64,000 nucleotides of DNA from Synergistetes bacterium ADurb.Bin155 (GCA_002070395.1 MWDE01000012.1:1-64000), one strand, 5' to 3'; numbered from the stretch's first letter, positions 45,291 through 56,855 are shown. Numbers and translations are program-made. Notes: a model not told the origin generated them from the letters alone.

Positions 45291-46702
45291 CGCCTTTTCC
45301 CCCTTGCTCCCGACGGCGCCGCTTCAACCCTGCCACGCCCCCTGGACTGGAAAATATGCAGGAGCGCCCTGGTGACGACGACGGCGCTGAAGACTCCGGC
45401 GACGATCCCTATGGAAAGGGTGACGGCGAAACCCCTCACCGGCCCGGTGCCGAAGTAAAAAAGGACCGCCGCGGCTATGAGGGTCGTTATGTTGGCGTCG
45501 AGGATGGTCGTCAGGGCCTTTCGGAACCCGGAGTCCACGGCGGCCTGGGGGGTTTTGCCCCCGGCGATCTCCTCCTTCATTCTCTCGTAGATCAGGATAT
45601 TGCCGTCCACGGCCATCCCCAGGGTCAGGATGATGCCCGCGATGCCGGGCAGGGTGAGGGTGGCCCGAAAGCCGATAAGACCCGCGAAGACCAGCAGCAT
45701 GCAGGCCACAAGGGCAGCGTCGGCCGCCAGCCCCAGGGTCCGGTAGTAGATCAGCATGAAGATCAGCACGAGGACGGCCCCTACCAGGCCGGCCCTGACA
45801 CCGGAATTAATGGAATCCGAACCCAGGGTCGGGCCCACCGACCGGTTCTCAAGGATCTCCACCGCGACCGGGAGGGCGCCGGCCCTGAGCATTATGGCGA
45901 GGCGCTGCGCCTCGGCCGTGGAGAACCGACCGGAGATCTGGGCATTGCCCCCGCTGATCCTCTCCTGGACCACCGGTGCCGAGATGACCTTGTTGTCGAG
46001 GCAGATGGCTATCTGGCGGCCTACATTGGCAGCCGTGGCCTCGTCGAAAAGCTTCGCGCCCTGGGAGCTGAACTTCAGCGTGACCACGGGGCGCCCCAGG
46101 TTGTCAAAACCCGTCTTGGCGTCCTCCAGGTCCTTGCCCCCCACATAGGCGCGACCCAGGAGGTAGGCTTCACCCTCTTCGCTCCTGGCCAAAACCTTGT
46201 CCGGGTCCTTTTCGGCCTTGAGGCGCATCTCGTCGGCAGCCCTGTCGAACTGTCCCCGGACCGCTTCCCACCTCGCCTGGGCCTCCAGGAACTCGTCCTC
46301 GGTGTCGTAGTTGGGCCGCTGCGGGCCGGGGGGGACAGTCCCCGTCGATTCGTAGACGTGCCTGAACTCCAGCAGCGCCGTCTTGCCTATGAGTTCCAGT
46401 GCCGCCTCGGGGTCGGCCACCCCGGGGAGGTCGACGATGACCCTGTCCTTCCCTTCCCTCTGGATGACGGGCTCCGTGACTCCGTACTGGTCTATCCTGT
46501 TCCGCAGTACCGCGAGAAGACGCTCGACGCTGTCATCGGTCAGCGGGTTCTCGGCGGTGCCCTGGGCCTGGAGCAGGATATGGGCCCCTCCCTTGAGATC
46601 CAGCCCCAGACGGACCCTCCCCTTGATGGGGAAGACGAAGAGCAGGGCGGCCACTACCACTACCACGACAAGAATAAGCCGCCAACGATCCTTTTTGAGC
46701 AT
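45287..46702 (-). CDS. secD: Protein translocase subunit SecD
   Basis: 471 residues. TM1 near the N-terminus, the RLGLDLKGGAHILLQ motif, a large periplasmic region with an internal extension (about 130-190) rich in Glu and Ala, and five C-terminal membrane segments with LTLPGIAGIILTLGMAVDGNILIYER. The frame is open to 46804; the ATG at 46702 is chosen for its GGGGAGGAAGG site and conserved start. It is cotranscribed with yajC and secF. Confidence 0.95.
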   Translation of the reverse strand: MLKKDRWRLILVVVVVVAALLFVFPIKGRVRLGLDLKGGAHILLQAQGTAENPLTDDSVERLLAVLRNRIDQYGVTEPVIQREGKDRVIVDLPGVADPEAALELIGKTALLEFRHVYESTGTVPPGPQRPNYDTEDEFLEAQARWEAVRGQFDRAADEMRLKAEKDPDKVLARSEEGEAYLLGRAYVGGKDLEDAKTGFDNLGRPVVTLKFSSQGAKLFDEATAANVGRQIAICLDNKVISAPVVQERISGGNAQISGRFSTAEAQRLAIMLRAGALPVAVEILENRSVGPTLGSDSINSGVRAGLVGAVLVLIFMLIYYRTLGLAADAALVACMLLVFAGLIGFRATLTLPGIAGIILTLGMAVDGNILIYERMKEEIAGGKTPQAAVDSGFRKALTTILDANITTLIAAAVLFYFGTGPVRGFAVTLSIGIVAGVFSAVVVTRALLHIFQSRGRGRVEAAPSGARGKRR

Positions 46703-46870
46703 GTGCCTTCCTCCCCTGTTGAAAACCTTACTCTCCACGGGGGCGGACCTTAAACCGCCCCGACGGCCGAGCCTTTCATAAAAAACGGAGCGGACGCCCG
46801 GCATCCACTCCGAAGGAAGCCCTGACCGGCCCTCTATTGACGAAGAAGACCATCGCCGGCCGGACGGTGG

Positions 46871-47158
46871 CTAGTCGGCCGGGTGTTCATCCTGCTTTTT
46901 CATCTGGATGGAAGCTTTGAGGATCCTCGCCTTGACCCCGTCGGCGATCTCGATAATGTAGCTATCGTCCTTGATATCCTTTACGGTGCCGTAGAAGCCG
47001 CCGGCGGTGACGACCACGTCCCCGTTGCGTATCGATGCCAGCATCTCATCGTGCTTCCGCTGGCGCTTCTTCTGGGGCCTGATGATCAGAAAATAGAAGA
47101 TGACGACAAAAACTCCAAGCGGCAGGAGCATACTCAAGAGTCCACTCTGTCCCTGCAA
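46871..47158 (-). CDS. yajC: Preprotein translocase accessory subunit YajC
   Basis: 95 residues with a single N-terminal membrane segment (LLPLGVFVVIFYFLIIRPQKK) and a small soluble domain (IRNGDVVVTAGGFYGTVKDI). The frame is open to GTG 47185, but TTG 47158 has GGGAGG eight bases upstream and gives the usual MQGQ-type start. YajC associates with SecDF, whose genes follow. The gap of 168 bases to secD contains no gene. Confidence 0.92.
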   Translation of the reverse strand: MQGQSGLLSMLLPLGVFVVIFYFLIIRPQKKRQRKHDEMLASIRNGDVVVTAGGFYGTVKDIKDDSYIIEIADGVKARILKASIQMKKQDEHPAD

Positions 47159-47212
47159 TAGCAACGCCTCCCTCTTTATCCTCACCCTTCGAGGATCATT
47201 TTCGCACTGAAC

Positions 47213-47241
47213 ATTCTATCATGACATGAAAGCAATCGGAA
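47213..47241 (-). promoter_or_regulatory. Candidate promoter of yajC-secDF
   Basis: Minus-strand TTCCGA (47241-47236), 17-base spacer, TAGAAT (47218-47213). The -10 box is good and the -35 box weak. It lies just after the rex stop. Confidence 0.4.
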
Positions 47242-47263
47242 CACTACCGGGGCCCGGGCGCAC

Positions 47264-47890
47264 TTAGGCCATGCGCCCTTTTAGGAAAAAGAGCAGTTTC
47301 TCCAGTTCGACCGAGATATCCACCCTGTAGACGAGGACCTCCTCGGGGACGGATATCGCCGTGGTAGCAAAGGTGAGGATCCCCTTGACGGTGCCGGCGG
47401 CCACCGCCCTGTCAGCCGATACCTGGGCCGCGGCGGCCGGAATTGTCAGGATCACGACCTCGATCCCCTTCTCACGGATTATCTCCGTCATTTCCTCGGA
47501 ATCATAGCAGGGAACGCTGCAGATGACCTGGCCTATCTTGGCGGGGTCGTTGTCGAAAAGGGCCTCCAGCCTGAACTTCTCGCTTCTCAACGCCTTGTGC
47601 CCCAGGAGAGCTTCGCCGAGCCTCCCCACGCCCACGAGGGCGATCTTCCAGACCCTGTCGGGGGAAAGGATGTCGCTGACATGCCTGTAGAGGCGTTCCA
47701 CGTGGTAACCCACACCCCGTTTGCCGATCTCGCCGAAGTAGGAGAGGTCCTTCCTCACCTGGCTCGCCTTCAGACCCAGCATTTCCCCTATTTCCTGGGA
47801 GGAGACCACCCTCCGTTCCTCGTTGTGAAGTTGCATGAGAAGCCTGTAGTAAAGCACCAGGCGTTCAACGGTCGGTTCCGCTACCCTCAT
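47264..47890 (-). CDS. rex: Redox-sensing transcriptional repressor Rex
   Basis: 208 residues: an N-terminal winged helix (about 1-78; recognition region LGLKASQVRKDLSYFGEIGKRG cut by the family's typical glycines) and an NAD(H)-binding Rossmann domain with GVGRLG at 87-92 and a final swapped helix. Rex represses fermentation and respiration genes when NADH/NAD+ is low. The start ATG 47890 has GGAGGCAGG upstream; the longer frame to 47962 overlaps rqcP and is not conserved. It is transcribed behind rqcP, whose promoter carries a Rex-like operator. Confidence 0.95.
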   Translation of the reverse strand: MRVAEPTVERLVLYYRLLMQLHNEERRVVSSQEIGEMLGLKASQVRKDLSYFGEIGKRGVGYHVERLYRHVSDILSPDRVWKIALVGVGRLGEALLGHKALRSEKFRLEALFDNDPAKIGQVICSVPCYDSEEMTEIIREKGIEVVILTIPAAAAQVSADRAVAAGTVKGILTFATTAISVPEEVLVYRVDISVELEKLLFFLKGRMA

Positions 47891-47939
47891 CGTTCCTGCC
47901 TCCTCAAGAATGGCTCGCCGGGATGGCTGCTCTACCCTC

Positions 47940-48212
47940 TCACCAGGGTCTCTGATCGTCACTCACCTGCTTCTGGCCTATCAGTTCGAAGGCCTCCCCG
48001 CCCCGCTTCAGGAGGGATTCATCCACGGAAGTGACCTTGATGGTCAGGATCTTCCTCGGGAAGGCCACCTCGATGATGTCACCCGGTTTCAGCCCCCTGG
48101 AAGAGCGCACCGGGACGCCCCCAACCCGTACCGCGCCGTGGGTGATCATCTCCTGGGCGTAACTCCTCCTTTTAACAACCCGGGACAGCTTGAGAAAACG
48201 GTCAACCCGCAA
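47940..48212 (-). CDS. S4-domain RNA-binding protein (RqcP/HslR family)
   Basis: 90 residues with an S4 fold: VDRFLKLSRVVKRRSYAQEMI, GAVRVGGVPVRSSRGLKPGDIIEV. Family members RqcP (Gram-positives) and Hsp15 (HslR) bind stalled 50S subunits during ribosome-associated quality control. No rqcH is in the window. The start is TTG 48212 with GGGAGG eight bases upstream; the frame runs to ATG 48236, but that codon would lie at or upstream of the predicted transcription start. rex follows after 49 bases. Confidence 0.85.
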   Translation of the reverse strand: MRVDRFLKLSRVVKRRSYAQEMITHGAVRVGGVPVRSSRGLKPGDIIEVAFPRKILTIKVTSVDESLLKRGGEAFELIGQKQVSDDQRPW

Positions 48213-48236
48213 GACAGGCGCCTCCCTGAAGTTCAT

Positions 48237-48269
48237 CCGTGAACATTATAACAAATGATTTGTATCATT
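48237..48269 (-). promoter_or_regulatory. rqcP-rex promoter with candidate Rex operator
   Basis: A perfect TATAAT (48250-48245, minus strand) lies inside TTGTTA-N6-TCACGG (48254-48237), which resembles the Rex consensus TTGTGA-N6-TCACAA, matching 5 of 6 and 4 of 6 in the half-sites. Just upstream is a perfect inverted repeat, AATGAT-4-ATCATT (48254-48269). The -35 position (AAGCAA) is poor. Location suggests that Rex represses its own operon. Confidence 0.5.
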
Positions 48270-48313
48270 GCTTAAATTACGGCAAACCTCGAGAGAGCGG
48301 GCCTATACCGTCT

Positions 48314-49504
48314 TCAATCGAGGAAGTCCCTGAGCTTTTTGCTCCTGCTGGGGTGCCTGAGCTTCCGCAGGGCCTTGGCCTCGATCTGCCTTATCCTCTC
48401 CCGGGTAACGCCGAAGCGTTTCCCCACTTCCTCAAGGGTGTAAGGGTGGCCGTCCTCGAGGCCGAACCTCAGCCGCAGGACCTCCTTTTCCCTCTCGGTG
48501 AGTTCCTCGAGCATCCCCTCCAGCTGCTCCCTCAGCAACTGGACCGCGGCGGCGTCCTCGGGGCTGGGGAGGTTCTTGTCCTCGATGAAGTCGCTCAGCT
48601 GGCTGTCCTCCTCCTCGCCGATGGGGGTCTCCAGCGAGACCGGCTCCTGGGCTATCCTCTGGATCTCCTCTACCCTTTCCGCGCCAATAGCCATCTCCGC
48701 GGCGATCTCCTCCGAGGTGGGCTCCCTCCCGAGCCTCTGGACCAGTTGCCTCGAGACCCTGATGAGCCTGTTGATGGTCTCCACCATGTGGACGGGGATC
48801 CGGATCGTCCTGGCCTGGTCGGCGATGGCCCTGGTGATGGCCTGGCGGATCCACCACGTCGCGTAGGTGCTGAACTTGAAACCCTTGCGGTAATCGAACT
48901 TCTCCACGGCACGGATGAGGCCGAGGTTGCCTTCCTGGATGAGGTCCAAAAACAGCATGCCCCGGCCGATGTATTTCTTGGCTATGCTGACCACGAGCCT
49001 GAGGTTGGCCTCCACCAGGTGACTCTTTCCCGCGGGGTCGCCGGCTTCGACGAGCTTGGCCAGCTCCACCTCCTCTTCAGGCTTGAGCAGGGAGATCTTA
49101 CCTATCTCCCTCAGGTACATCCTGACGGGGTCCGACAAGGGCAGGTCCTCCAGGACACCCATCTCCTCGCTGTACTCGGTCGCCGGCGGGGATGGGGAGT
49201 CGTCGCGGGGCTCGCTCTTGGCCTTCTCGACCTCCACCAGGTCTATACCGAGTTCACTGAGGTTGAAGTAAAGGGTGTCCAGGGTCTCCTCGTTCATCAT
49301 CTCCCCCGGCAGATGCTTCTCAATATCGTCGTAGGTCACGAAACCTTTCTCCCGTCCCACGTGGAGCAGTTCCTTGAAACTCTCTATGTACTTTGCCACT
49401 TCTCTCGGGGCCACCTCGGCCTCCCCGGTCGGGTCGACGGCGTCTTCCGCGTCGGCCGTATCGAGGACTTCAAGCTCTTCCGGGGTCTTCTCAACGTCGG
49501 TCAT
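48314..49504 (-). CDS. rpoD: Primary sigma factor (sigma-70/SigA)
   Basis: 396 residues, the compact SigA size. An acidic N-terminal region 1.1-like part, region 1.2 with [11 protein letters not shown], region 2 with [31 protein letters not shown] interrupted here only by my excerpting, region 2.4 [15 protein letters not shown], region 3 and region 4.2 with [20 protein letters not shown]. It recognises the TTGACA/TATAAT-type promoters reported in this window. It follows dnaG by 4 bases, the classical macromolecular synthesis arrangement, without rpsU. Confidence 0.97.
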   Translation of the reverse strand: MTDVEKTPEELEVLDTADAEDAVDPTGEAEVAPREVAKYIESFKELLHVGREKGFVTYDDIEKHLPGEMMNEETLDTLYFNLSELGIDLVEVEKAKSEPRDDSPSPPATEYSEEMGVLEDLPLSDPVRMYLREIGKISLLKPEEEVELAKLVEAGDPAGKSHLVEANLRLVVSIAKKYIGRGMLFLDLIQEGNLGLIRAVEKFDYRKGFKFSTYATWWIRQAITRAIADQARTIRIPVHMVETINRLIRVSRQLVQRLGREPTSEEIAAEMAIGAERVEEIQRIAQEPVSLETPIGEEEDSQLSDFIEDKNLPSPEDAAAVQLLREQLEGMLEELTEREKEVLRLRFGLEDGHPYTLEEVGKRFGVTRERIRQIEAKALRKLRHPSRSKKLRDFLD

Positions 49505-49508
49505 GGCT

Positions 49509-51257
49509 TCAACGGTCCCTCCTTTTGAGTTTTCTGGCGAGTTCGAGGTATTCCCTCATCTCTTCGGGGGAGGCTTCTCCCCTGGCGTGCCTTTCCCTGA
49601 GGGCGTCGAACCTGTCCTTTGATCTCATGGTCCCGAGGGCTGAAAGGACGATGTCCCACATGTCTTCCCGCTCGCCGTTTTTAGCGCAGTGCCCCCACCC
49701 CGTCGAAATGAGCCTCATGGGGTAGTCGTCACCGGCTTCGGCCCACCTCGACCTCAACTCCTCGGTGCTGTCACCCGAGAGGATCGACAGGGCCACGGCC
49801 TTGGCACCCTCTTCCGAGAGGAGCGCCAGCGCCCGGGCGGGTTCCACCTCGGCCCTTTTCCTTTCATCAGTCCAAAGGAGGTAACAGAAGGCCGCTTCCC
49901 ACGGGTCCACGGGTTTGCAGCCGCCGGGGGAGCCCCTGTCCTCATATATATATACGCTCCCGGGGTCCGGAATGCCTTTTTTCCCGGCCCGGCCCACGGA
50001 CCTTCGGGCTTCCCTCAGGAGGTCGACCATCTCCGGCAGCAGAAGGCCCAGGCCCTGGGCCACCTGGGTGATGTGCCTGTTGGCCTCCAGTGGGGGCAGC
50101 TCCGCCAGGCTCTCGATGATCTCCCTCCTCGCGGCGGTCTTCCGCCCCTCGTCGGATAATTCCTCGCTCTTGACCCTGATGTGAAAAAGCGGGAGAGGTT
50201 CGGACCCCTTGATCAACCCCAGGAAATGCTCCCGTCCGCCGGGGGCGCTGACGACATCGTCGGGGTCCTTGCCCGTGGGGAGAACCACTACCCTGATGTC
50301 CAGGCCGCTCTTTTGCAGGGCATACATCCCCCTGATCGTGGCCTCCTGCCCCGCCGCGTCGGAGTCGTAACAGATGAGGCACTGGTCGGCGAACCTCTTG
50401 AGGAGGTCCGCCTGCTCTCCTGCCAGGGCTGTCCCCAGGGATGCGACCGCCTCGGGGAAACCCGCCATGTGGAGTTTTATGGCGTCCATGTAGCCTTCGA
50501 CGAGGATCGAGCGGCCCTTCTCGCGGATCGGTGACTTCGCCGCGTTCAGAAGATAGAGAGTCCTCCTTTTACTGTAGAGTTCGCCCTCGGGACTGTTGAT
50601 GTACTTGGCACCCTCGCCGTCCACTAGGCGCCCCCCGAAGGCGACGAGCCTCCCCTGGAGGTCCCTGATGGGGAAAATGACCCTGCCCCTGAAGCGGTCA
50701 TAAACCCGCGTCCCCTCGCCGGCCAGGAGCCCGGCAGCCATGGCGTCCCCGGCCGGGATGCCGGAGGCGTCGAGTTCCCTCTTGAGCAAGTCCCAGGAGG
50801 GGGGCGCCCACCCCAGCTCGAAGGTTGCTGCATCGGAAGCGCCGATGCCCCTCCTCTTGAGGTACCTCCTGGCGCTCTCCCCTTGCGGCCCCGCCAGGGA
50901 CCGCCGGAAAAAGGCGAGGGCCTTCTCCATGGCGCCCGCCGCCCCCTTCGATCGCCCCCGGCGACCATCGGGGCGTTCCAGGGTCACCCCCGCCCTGTCG
51001 GCCAGCAGGGCCAGCGCCTCGGGAAAGGTCATGCCCTCCTTTTCCATCACGAAGGAAAAGAGGTCGCCGCCCCGGCCGCAGCCGAAACAGTGGTAGGTCT
51101 GCCGTTCCGAGGAGACGAAGAACGAGGGCGTTTTCTCGGCGTGAAAGGGGCAGAGCCCCCGAAAGCTCTTACCGGCCCTCCTGAGCTGGACCGACTCACC
51201 GATCAGTTCCACGATGTCGATCCGGTCCTTGATCGTCCTTACGGCGTCCTGGTCCAA
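49509..51257 (-). CDS. dnaG: DNA primase
   Basis: 582 residues. N-terminal CHC2 zinc site C36/H39/C57/C60, an RNA polymerase core with TOPRIM motifs ([23 protein letters not shown]), and a C-terminal helicase-interacting region. It makes primers for replication. The start is TTG 51257, with AAGGTGG eight bases upstream. In a 124-base gap upstream lies a strong GC hairpin near 51296-51332, without a U tract. Together with sigA it forms a two-gene unit. Confidence 0.95.
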   Translation of the reverse strand: MDQDAVRTIKDRIDIVELIGESVQLRRAGKSFRGLCPFHAEKTPSFFVSSERQTYHCFGCGRGGDLFSFVMEKEGMTFPEALALLADRAGVTLERPDGRRGRSKGAAGAMEKALAFFRRSLAGPQGESARRYLKRRGIGASDAATFELGWAPPSWDLLKRELDASGIPAGDAMAAGLLAGEGTRVYDRFRGRVIFPIRDLQGRLVAFGGRLVDGEGAKYINSPEGELYSKRRTLYLLNAAKSPIREKGRSILVEGYMDAIKLHMAGFPEAVASLGTALAGEQADLLKRFADQCLICYDSDAAGQEATIRGMYALQKSGLDIRVVVLPTGKDPDDVVSAPGGREHFLGLIKGSEPLPLFHIRVKSEELSDEGRKTAARREIIESLAELPPLEANRHITQVAQGLGLLLPEMVDLLREARRSVGRAGKKGIPDPGSVYIYEDRGSPGGCKPVDPWEAAFCYLLWTDERKRAEVEPARALALLSEEGAKAVALSILSGDSTEELRSRWAEAGDDYPMRLISTGWGHCAKNGEREDMWDIVLSALGTMRSKDRFDALRERHARGEASPEEMREYLELARKLKRRDR

Positions 51258-51381
51258 TACTGCACCACCTTCCCCGGGCGACCCCGGCAGACAGGCCGGG
51301 GGAGGGCAACCGGTCGCCCTCCCCCGCCGTTATCGAGCCTGGTCCTCTTCTTCTGCCCCGTCGATGCGAAGGGCGGCCCCC

Positions 51382-53343
<1,962 letters not shown>

Positions 53344-53382
53344 TCAAGGAACCTCCCTGCATAATATGAAGTCTTGAAGGAC

Positions 53383-53412
53383 AAAAGACGGCCCGCCTCC
53401 CGGGCGGGCGTC
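53383..53412 (-). terminator. Terminator after the MobB-like gene
   Basis: GCCCGCC (53403-53409 complement) pairs with GGCGGGC around a five-base loop, extended by GAC/GTC, followed on the minus strand by TTTTGTCC. It lies 90 bases after the MobB-like stop; between them, 53413-53501, nothing else is seen. Confidence 0.7.
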
Positions 53413-53501
53413 AGGTATATCCTATCGCCCACCCTTTCGTGGCGGGCGACCATCATTATAGACAGCCGAGCCCTTTACCGCAAGGACGTTCCCGGGCAAC
53501 G

Positions 53502-54134
53502 TCAGGGTAGGGCCCTGATATGGACGCTCACTCCGTCTTCGGGGTCGAAGTCCCCCTTGAGGGAGCCCAGCATCCCGGAGACGCCGCCGGCGATGAACTC
53601 CCCGACGAAGGACTTCACAGGGATCCTCCTCCCGTGGCTGTAGACCTCGGCCGGCGAGGTCTCGGCCTTGCGGACCATGGATGACACCAGGTCGGCCAAT
53701 TCCTCCTCCTGCCCGGCGCAGAAGTGCCTTTCCTTCCCGCAGGGGTTGTCCCTGTCGTAAAAAGCCACCACGCCCACGACCCCTTCGGGTATGCCCTCGG
53801 GGTCCCCGACCCATATCTTCGGTAGGGTCAGTTCCTTCCCGCCCTCGAGGAGAAGAAGATGCCTGCCGGGGAAGTAGAGGGCTGCCAGGCGGCCGGGGTC
53901 CATGTCCTGTCTCCCGTCCTCCAACCGGAGGCCGTCCGATCCCCAGAGCGCCACGGGACCCGTAATTTGCGCGAGCAGACCCGAATCGGTCTCCGCCGGA
54001 GAGAGGACCTCTTCGTGGGTCCGCTTCACGTAGGCCACGTCCAGCCCCCTCTCCTTGAGCAGGGGGAGGAGCTTTTTGCAGAGGGTGGTCTTCCCGCTGT
54101 CCTTGAAACCACTCACGGCCAAAATGAAGGGCAT
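53502..54134 (-). CDS. MobB-like P-loop NTPase
   Basis: 210 residues. Walker A GFKDSGKTT at the N-terminus and the AYVKRTHEEV segment are typical of MobB, which assists attachment of GMP to molybdopterin. Beyond about residue 150 is an extra C-terminal segment (SHGRRIPVKSFVGEFIAGGVSGMLGSLKG) without cysteines. No other molybdenum-cofactor gene is nearby, so a different guanine-nucleotide role is possible. Start ATG 54134; the preceding permease gene ends 27 bases upstream. Confidence 0.75.
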   Translation of the reverse strand: MPFILAVSGFKDSGKTTLCKKLLPLLKERGLDVAYVKRTHEEVLSPAETDSGLLAQITGPVALWGSDGLRLEDGRQDMDPGRLAALYFPGRHLLLLEGGKELTLPKIWVGDPEGIPEGVVGVVAFYDRDNPCGKERHFCAGQEEELADLVSSMVRKAETSPAEVYSHGRRIPVKSFVGEFIAGGVSGMLGSLKGDFDPEDGVSVHIRALP

Positions 54135-54160
54135 GACGCGTCACCTCCCGTCACTCGGTT

Positions 54161-55237
54161 TCAGTTCTCATGCCGCATGCGCTGCCAGATCCTCCTGTAG
54201 CTGTCCAGGAAGAAAAAGAACATCGAAAGGATCAGGGGCCCGATGAAGATCCCCAGGAAACCCCAGGTGGCCAGGCCGCCGACGACGCCGGTGAAGATTA
54301 TCAGGATGTGGACCTTGCTCCCCTCGGAGATGAACATGGGCCTTATGAAGTTGTCAATGGCGCTCACCACGAGGAGAGCCCAAACGGCCAGGAAAATGGC
54401 GGATCCCGTCCTCCCCTCCGCGAAGAGATAGGCGGCCCCTGGGAGGAGCACCAGGGGAGTGCCCACGAAGGGGATTATGGCCAGGATGAACATGGCCCCC
54501 GCGAAAAGGAGGGGGCTCGGAAGCCCGACCCACCACCACCCGAACCCCCCGAGGAAGGCCTGGATGCCCGCGGTGAAGGTGATCCCGTAGACCACCGACT
54601 GGAGGATCTGCTCTGCCTTGCCGAATATCTCATCCCGCTCGTTCAGTGAGAGGGGCAATATTTCCCTTACATAGTCGAGGATCTTGTGACCGTCCCTGAG
54701 CATAAAGAAGGACGCGACGGCGATCACGATCAACTGGTAGAACGTCCGGAAGGCGTTGCTGAGGAAGCCCCGGGAGACGGAGGCTATGTAAGAAGCGAAC
54801 CACCTACCGGCCTGCCTGAAAGTGTCACCAAGGTACTCGAAGTGCTCCACGTAGGGGGTGAGCCTCGACGAGAGCCAATGGGGAAGGAGTTCGAGCAGCG
54901 TGGGCATCTCGACCCCCTCGAACTGCTGCATGAGGTCGGCCACCTTGCCGTAAAGCCTGACACCTTCCCTGGCGATCAGCGTGCCCATGAGGCCGGCGGG
55001 GACCACCAGCACGATGAGGATGGCCGCCGTGGTTATCCCCGCCGCCACGTTCGACCACCGGCCTGAGAAAGCCCTCCTGTAGATCAGCAGGTAAAGGGGG
55101 TAGGCGAAGTAGGAGAGTAGCGACGACCAGGCGAGGGGCCGCAAGAGAGGTGCGGATACCGTATAGGAGAGGACGGAGAGCATGGCGAAGACCACTATGA
55201 AGGGCAGGTAGATCCCCCACTGCCCCTGGGGTTTCAT
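54161..55237 (-). CDS. AI-2E/PerM-family membrane transporter
   Basis: 358 residues with about eight hydrophobic segments grouped N- and C-terminally around a soluble stretch (about 90-170), and the family's WWWVGLPSPLLFAGAMFILAIIPFVG region cut here into GLPSPLLFAGAMF and IPFVGTPLVLLPGA. The C-terminal DNFIRPMFISEGSKVH is characteristic. Members include the AI-2 exporter TqsA and sodium/proton antiporters, so substrate is open. ATG 55237 is preferred over TTG 55255 on spacing from GGGG; both are possible. Confidence 0.85.
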   Translation of the reverse strand: MKPQGQWGIYLPFIVVFAMLSVLSYTVSAPLLRPLAWSSLLSYFAYPLYLLIYRRAFSGRWSNVAAGITTAAILIVLVVPAGLMGTLIAREGVRLYGKVADLMQQFEGVEMPTLLELLPHWLSSRLTPYVEHFEYLGDTFRQAGRWFASYIASVSRGFLSNAFRTFYQLIVIAVASFFMLRDGHKILDYVREILPLSLNERDEIFGKAEQILQSVVYGITFTAGIQAFLGGFGWWWVGLPSPLLFAGAMFILAIIPFVGTPLVLLPGAAYLFAEGRTGSAIFLAVWALLVVSAIDNFIRPMFISEGSKVHILIIFTGVVGGLATWGFLGIFIGPLILSMFFFFLDSYRRIWQRMRHEN

Positions 55238-55304
55238 CTTTACCCCGTCACCCAAGTCCCTTTGGCACCCCCCTTTTCACCCCGGGCCCGGCTATGGCGA
55301 TGGG

Positions 55305-56855
55305 TTATTCCCATTCTATCGTCGCCGGGGGTTTACCGGTTATGTCGAAGACAACCCTGTTGATGCCGTCTACTTCGTTACAGATCCTCCTGGAGACCCT
55401 GTCCAGGAGGTCGGAGGGCAGTCTGACCCAGTCGGCGGTCATGCCGTCGGATGATACCACGGCTCTCAGCACCACGACCTCCGCGTAGGTCCTGGCGTCG
55501 TCCGTGACGCCGACGCTCCTCACAGGAAGGAGCACGCAGAAGGCTTGCCACATCTTATCATAAAGCCCCTCAGCCCTTATCTCGGCAATGAAAAGGGCGT
55601 CGGCCTTCCTCAGGGTTTCGAGCCTTTCGCGGGTCACTTCACCGAGGCAGCGGACGGCAAGGCCCGGCCCGGGGAAGGGGTGCCTCCCCAGGATCTTCTC
55701 CGGGACGCCGATAAGGGCGCCTATCCTGCGGACCTCGTCCTTGAAGAGGTCCCGGAGGGGCTCGAGGAGATGAAAGTCCATCTCCTTGGGGAGCCCGCCC
55801 ACGTTGTGGTGGCTCTTGACGGCCGCAGCTCCCTTACCTCCGGGGCCGCTCTCGATCACGTCGGGGTAGATCGTGCCCTGCAGAAGCCAGGAAGCCCCCC
55901 CTATCTCCCGAGCCTTGCGCTCGAAGACCCTGATAAAGGTCTCGCCAATGGCCTTGCGCTTCACCTCGGGGTCAGTCACCCCTTTAAGGGCCGAGAGGAA
56001 ATCATCGGAGGCATCCACGTAATGCACCTTCAGCCCCAGGGATCCCCGGTAGGTCTCCAGGACCTGCTCGGCCTCGTTCAGCCGGAGGAGGCCGCTGTTG
56101 ACGAAGATGCATTCCAGGCGATCGCCGACGGCTTTCGAAGCGAGAACGGCGGCCACGGTCGAGTCTACGCCGCCGGAGAGACCGCAGACGACACGGCCGC
56201 CGCCTACAGTGCTCTTCATCTCCCCCACGGTCGTTTCGACCCACTCTCCGAGGTCCCAGGCCTTCCGGCACCGGCAGACATTGAAAAGGAATCTGGAAAG
56301 GATGTCGGCACCGCCCGGGTCCTGGGGCGCCTCCGGAAGGAAGGCCACGGCCGAAACCCTGGAGCCGGGGCCTTCAAAAGCCGCTATCGCGCCGGACTCG
56401 CTCCTGGCGGTGATCGTGAACCCTGGGGGCGGCGACAGGACGCGGTCCCAGCGGCTCACCCAGACCTCCGTTTCGGCGGGGAATCCTTCGAGGAGGGTGC
56501 CTCCGGCGCCTTCCAAAAGGATCCTGGCCCTCCCGAACCCGACGGGTTCACCCCTTTCGACCTCGCTGCCCAGGAGACTGGCGATCAACGGCATACCGTA
56601 GCAGACGCCCAGGACTGGGACCTTCCCGTCGAGCAATTCCACGGGGACCTTGAGCGAGTCCTCTTCGAGGACCGTCCCCGGGCCCCCGATGATGATCAGC
56701 CCCGCTGGGTCCCTGGCCATAATGGCTTCATAACCGGCATCGCAGGGGACTACCTCGCTGAAGACACCCTTTTCCCGGACCCTCCTGGCGATCAGCTGGG
56801 TCTGCTGAAAACCGCAATCGATGATGACGATGGTCTCTCTCGTTCCTGGGCTCAA
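55305..56855 (-). CDS. guaA: GMP synthase with a degenerate glutaminase domain
   Basis: 516 residues; converts XMP to GMP. The C-terminal ATP pyrophosphatase domain is normal (GLSGGVDST near 225-233; HPFPGPGLAVR; final ITGKPPATIEWE). The N-terminal glutamine amidotransferase domain keeps the nucleophile Cys (GVCYGM, about C85), but where the family has FHPE it reads FLPE, so the catalytic His is Leu. The usual SHGD reads SRWD, and the region after the Cys is also altered. Glutamine hydrolysis is probably lost or weakened, leaving ammonia as nitrogen source. TTG 56855 has AGAGGTGA upstream; GTG 56864 is an alternative. Confidence 0.93.
   Translation of the reverse strand: MSPGTRETIVIIDCGFQQTQLIARRVREKGVFSEVVPCDAGYEAIMARDPAGLIIIGGPGTVLEEDSLKVPVELLDGKVPVLGVCYGMPLIASLLGSEVERGEPVGFGRARILLEGAGGTLLEGFPAETEVWVSRWDRVLSPPPGFTITARSESGAIAAFEGPGSRVSAVAFLPEAPQDPGGADILSRFLFNVCRCRKAWDLGEWVETTVGEMKSTVGGGRVVCGLSGGVDSTVAAVLASKAVGDRLECIFVNSGLLRLNEAEQVLETYRGSLGLKVHYVDASDDFLSALKGVTDPEVKRKAIGETFIRVFERKAREIGGASWLLQGTIYPDVIESGPGGKGAAAVKSHHNVGGLPKEMDFHLLEPLRDLFKDEVRRIGALIGVPEKILGRHPFPGPGLAVRCLGEVTRERLETLRKADALFIAEIRAEGLYDKMWQAFCVLLPVRSVGVTDDARTYAEVVVLRAVVSSDGMTADWVRLPSDLLDRVSRRICNEVDGINRVVFDITGKPPATIEWE

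Noticed and set aside
51296-51332. Hairpin between hppA and dnaG as an intrinsic terminator
   Set aside because: The stem is strong but there is no U tract on either strand, so it is mentioned under dnaG only.
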